This document shows positions 60,804 through 64,000 of a stretch of 64,000 nt of DNA, piece by piece (positions within the stretch are counted from its first letter, which is position 1; every line of letters begins with the position of its first letter). The DNA comes from Bacteroides bouchesdurhonensis (lineage in GTDB: Bacteria > Bacteroidota > Bacteroidia > Bacteroidales > Bacteroidaceae): the NCBI RefSeq assembly GCF_900155865.1, contig NZ_LT707006.1:4070577-4134576 (forward strand), in the 5' to 3' direction. The notes under the pieces are model-generated. The model was given only the letters and a program-made list of their open reading frames with translations, did no database searches and was not told the origin of the DNA. Both the position numbers and the translations under genes were made by a program.

Positions 60804-63800
60804 CTATTCTTTTTTTTGATTATATGATAATAATGGAACAAGCTGCGTGTTCGACCGCTTATCTTTACTTAATAAATAGGTATAACGATAATCTTCCACA
60901 TTATAAGTGGTGGGAGAACTGTTTACTAACAGAATATTGCGGCAATTCGCAAAATCCAGAATCCCCTTCACATTATTAGGATGTAATTTACCAATTTCAT
61001 CCATCATGCAATGAATTTTAAAATCCCCGAACTTACGGGAAGCCTTCTCTTTGAAAACATTAATCAACATAATATTCACCATTGCTTTGACCAGGATATC
61101 TGTACCGTCGGAACCCACATTGGCTATCTTCTCCACCCATCCCGTATCGTTATCGTTTTCTTTCACACGAAATTCCAGTTTAAACGTATCAGCCAACGCC
61201 AACCGTTTACGTCCCGGCTCATCAAGCAGATATTTCATAAACGACAACAAATAACGAACAGCAGTAGCATTGACATCTTCCCGGGTATCCTGTGAGAACA
61301 AATCCATTTTACCCATATTATGCTGGTTTTCATCACTAAACCGTTTTATTTCCAGTAACAACTGCATTAGTTTGTCACTACTTTGTAAAGGTCGAAGAGC
61401 TATCTCTTTGATTACTCCCGCAAAATTCCGTTCGATGAAATCATCATTGATAGCATGAATTGTTTTATGTATCTCACTCTCATTACGGGTAAGATCACCC
61501 ACTTCTTTCGAAATACGACGAATGATATCCGTATATCGTTCGCTGATATGCTTCTGATATTCAGAGATTTTATCGTTATCCACAAATTCGCATAAGTTAG
61601 CTGCGAAATCACAATAATCCTGTTCGCCAACCAACTCCGCACGAAAATGGAATGTATTCTTGGGTGAGAAATTTCCGTTGAACTGTGTAACGATCTTTTT
61701 GAACTCATCTGTCTTTTTAATCGTAGAAACAATGAGAGATTTTAACTCCTCTACTATGAGATCACAACTTTTCCGAGTAGTTTTCTCACCTGGCTCCAAG
61801 ATTTCGAGCGGGCAGAATGTCCTATCTTTACGAAACATATCTACCTTATTCAACCCTTCTTCCATTGCATGAAGTTCCTTATTCATCCGACCGAGTTTAT
61901 CATCCACTTCTTTCAGCTGTATCTGATATTTTTCTTTTCTCAAAACAAAACGTTCATCCAATGCAGTTAATTTCGTATCCAATTCTTTTTTCCGATTACG
62001 CACCATCGGTTCTTTATCCAAAAAATCTTTTTTATCTTTCTCGTAAAACAAAGCTTCCGGACGATATCTATTGATATACTCCAACTCTTTCTTGATTATA
62101 TCCAACCGATCATCATATTTCCGAATAGTAGCCGTATCAGCACCTTTTCCATTCAATTCATCTTCCAGTGCTCGTTGCAGTTCCTTCTTCCGTTGTTCCA
62201 TTTGTTGTTTCAGACCATCTATTTCTTGCCGGATATCAGCTATAAACAGTTCTTGTTCATTCAACACTTCCGTTTTAGCATCTTTATAAGATTTCTGGCA
62301 AGCTTTCAATTGCTTGTCACGTTCCATCTGCAACTTTTTCTTTTCCTCCTCAATGAGATAAAGCCTATGAGCAGTTTCATTCGATTTCATCTGCAATTCT
62401 TCCGTCCGGCTACGCTTCCATTCCTCTTCCTTTGTCCTCCAGGAAGCATAATCTGCTTGCAGATTTTTCAGTTTAACCGGGATTTGCATTCGTTCAGCTT
62501 CCATCAGATGTTGTTTTTCCGATAGGTCACGTATCTGCCTGGAATATTTCTTTTCCAAAGAAGAAACCGCTTCAACTTCCTCTTCCGACAAATGCTTTAG
62601 TTTATCCGTACACGATTGCCAGACAATCTGCCGTTGTTCACGTTCCAATTTCATTTCTTCAGGCGTACGTACAGAACGATCCATTGCTTCCAGATTAAGC
62701 GAAATACCAAACAGTGTATTTTCGTTTCCCACTAACTGAGGATGTAATTCATTGTTATACAATACCTGCTCTTCATCTGCTACTTTTCCAATTGTATCTT
62801 GCCAACCAGGTTTATTTTGCTCCAACCATTCACAAAGAGAACCTTTCCTCTTTTCAATCAAAGTATCCAATGACTGAAGCTGATTTTCAATCGTCGCTCT
62901 CTCTTTACGAATCGCCTCCATCTTTGTTTGAAACTCCCATTTCACATCTTTCCGCTTCAACTCACATTCCTGCCTCAGCTGATTGATTTCGATTTGTTGC
63001 CGGCGAATGTTTAGTTCCAGTTCTCTATCTATTTTACGCAGTTCATTGATACCTTCTTCACACCCCTCCATTTCTTTCTGATGAGGATGTTCATAAGAGA
63101 TCTTTTGAAGTTGAAGTTTCCACTGAGACTGCTCTTCATGTAACTGCCGGATGCGATTATCCACTGTTTGGAATCTTTCTTCCTGAGCCAATCTCACTTT
63201 TTCTTCTTCTTCACGAAGCCGTTGCATTAATTCTTCCTGCTTAGCAGTAACTTCCGACTTCTTAACGAATATTTGAGTCTGACGATTATTCTCGGAAGTA
63301 CGAAAATCCGCTTCTAACTTATCCAAAAGCAGACGATATTTAGATAACACATCATCATACGCTTTGGTTAGTTCCGATTTCATTCCACGCACTTGTTCCA
63401 ATTCCAGAGTCCACATCTCTTCGCGGGAAACACGTTTGATGATTTCTTCAATCTGCACCTCTTCATAATGCATACGCTTATCACGTACCTGTTTTAAGAA
63501 ATCATTGATTATACTCCTATCCGCAATCAGACCATCGTGCTCTTTAGCATACTTCTGTTGCAATTCACCCATAAGTCGCAAAATACGTTCGTGTTCACTC
63601 TCCATCTTTGCAATCTCTTCCTTCATCAAAGGTATTTCCTGCAACGTACGTTTCTCCGCAAAGTTCAACTCAGCACGCCCTTCATCGATCTGCTTATGAG
63701 TATAAATCAAATCCCGATAAGCATTCATCACCTTCTCTGCCATCTTACGGACAGGTATTTCTCCATTCTTGTTAGGAGTATACCAAAGCATCACATCCCT

Positions 63801-64000
63801 GTATTCTTGTTCAAATTCTTTTATCTGTCCACGATAGAAATCCATATCAATCGAGACATCTTCATCACTCATCGAACGAATAATGGTATCTTTAATAAAA
63901 TCAGCATCCAATTTGGAATTCAGAAAAACATTCTGAATGGTACGTGGTATATTCTGATATTTGGCACTCTCTACAATTGCGAATTTCCGATACGGTATCA
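60804..64000 (-). CDS. SMC-like coiled-coil ATPase, JetC-like (5' end outside window)
   Basis: The frame is open to the window end, so the start and probably Walker A lie beyond 64000; the TTG at 63911 is not a start. More than 1060 residues are visible. Long coiled coils (about 100-700) rich in Glu/Lys/Arg/Gln lead to a C-terminal ATPase head. The head has VGSDGTDILVKAM as a signature-like motif and FKIHCMMDEIGKL as Walker B (Asp-Glu). This matches the DUF3584/SMC-like group. Gene order ATPase then Toprim is that of jetC-jetD, and jetA/jetB-like genes would be expected just beyond the window. The head motifs differ from classic JetC (no LSGGE). Confidence 0.7.
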   Translation of the reverse strand, partial: IPYRKFAIVESAKYQNIPRTIQNVFLNSKLDADFIKDTIIRSMSDEDVSIDMDFYRGQIKEFEQEYRDVMLWYTPNKNGEIPVRKMAEKVMNAYRDLIYTHKQIDEGRAELNFAEKRTLQEIPLMKEEIAKMESEHERILRLMGELQQKYAKEHDGLIADRSIINDFLKQVRDKRMHYEEVQIEEIIKRVSREEMWTLELEQVRGMKSELTKAYDDVLSKYRLLLDKLEADFRTSENNRQTQIFVKKSEVTAKQEELMQRLREEEEKVRLAQEERFQTVDNRIRQLHEEQSQWKLQLQKISYEHPHQKEMEGCEEGINELRKIDRELELNIRRQQIEINQLRQECELKRKDVKWEFQTKMEAIRKERATIENQLQSLDTLIEKRKGSLCEWLEQNKPGWQDTIGKVADEEQVLYNNELHPQLVGNENTLFGISLNLEAMDRSVRTPEEMKLEREQRQIVWQSCTDKLKHLSEEEVEAVSSLEKKYSRQIRDLSEKQHLMEAERMQIPVKLKNLQADYASWRTKEEEWKRSRTEELQMKSNETAHRLYLIEEEKKKLQMERDKQLKACQKSYKDAKTEVLNEQELFIADIRQEIDGLKQQMEQRKKELQRALEDELNGKGADTATIRKYDDRLDIIKKELEYINRYRPEALFYEKDKKDFLDKEPMVRNRKKELDTKLTALDERFVLRKEKYQIQLKEVDDKLGRMNKELHAMEEGLNKVDMFRKDRTFCPLEILEPGEKTTRKSCDLIVEELKSLIVSTIKKTDEFKKIVTQFNGNFSPKNTFHFRAELVGEQDYCDFAANLCEFVDNDKISEYQKHISERYTDIIRRISKEVGDLTRNESEIHKTIHAINDDFIERNFAGVIKEIALRPLQSSDKLMQLLLEIKRFSDENQHNMGKMDLFSQDTREDVNATAVRYLLSFMKYLLDEPGRKRLALADTFKLEFRVKENDNDTGWVEKIANVGSDGTDILVKAMVNIMLINVFKEKASRKFGDFKIHCMMDEIGKLHPNNVKGILDFANCRNILLVNSSPTTYNVEDYRYTYLLSKDKRSNTQLVPLLSYNQKKE

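Overview
The window reads as a Bacteroides-group (Bacteroidota) chromosome. It is AT-rich and lacks strong Shine-Dalgarno sites. Many genes have TAnnTTTG -7 boxes upstream, and the mobilization and integrase genes are of the type found in Bacteroides mobilizable elements. Species cannot be fixed from the sequence alone.

Layout. Positions 1-2957 are backbone: the tail of an ISAs1-type transposase, a soluble hybrid sensor histidine kinase (minus strand), and the promoter of mnmE. mnmE (2958-4358) is intact and ends in FCIGK. Its last 18 bases appear to be an attachment site, the same gene end used by Salmonella genomic island 1 in Enterobacteria. Two related integrative mobilizable elements lie in tandem behind it.

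Element 1 (about 4341-27894) has a zinc-finger/multi-HTH protein, tyrosine integrase, membrane protein, HTH protein, DUF3987 and primase-like replication proteins, a structured oriT candidate, MobC and relaxase. Its cargo is a phase-variable type I restriction-modification locus (hsdR-hsdM-rhuM-hsdS) with two silent hsdS half-genes, a tyrosine recombinase and four copies of a 14-bp core. A control protein, dinD, GIY-YIG, DUF6155 and a small CSCWMC protein are also present.

Element 2 (about 27877-58657) repeats the same mobility core, with a RepA-like ATPase and a different MobC/relaxase. It carries a defence island: a two-gene CBASS (CD-NTase plus TIR-STING) with RhuM; a second type I R-M operon (XRE-WYL-hsdM-hsdS-fic-hsdR); a SIR2 protein; hipBA; two calcineurin-like phosphoesterases; several unknowns; and an AAA ATPase/DUF4143 gene preceded by four 18-bp repeats spaced exactly 33 bp apart. 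Neither element carries conjugation (tra) genes here, so both probably depend on a helper.

Beyond element 2 are an IS110-family transposase cut off at the element boundary, a second DUF6155 gene, and a minus-strand pair that runs off the window: a very long coiled-coil SMC-like ATPase whose stop abuts the start of a Toprim protein. This resembles the JetC-JetD end of a Wadjet anti-plasmid operon, though a divergent one.

Main points for follow-up: the tandem mnmE insertion with 10-bp-phased GTTGAC iterons conserved at both left ends; the hsdS shuffling locus in which one silent target-recognition cassette is in frame with the recombinase; the 33-bp-period arrays, one with and one without the ATPase; TIR-STING CBASS; and the Wadjet-like pair.
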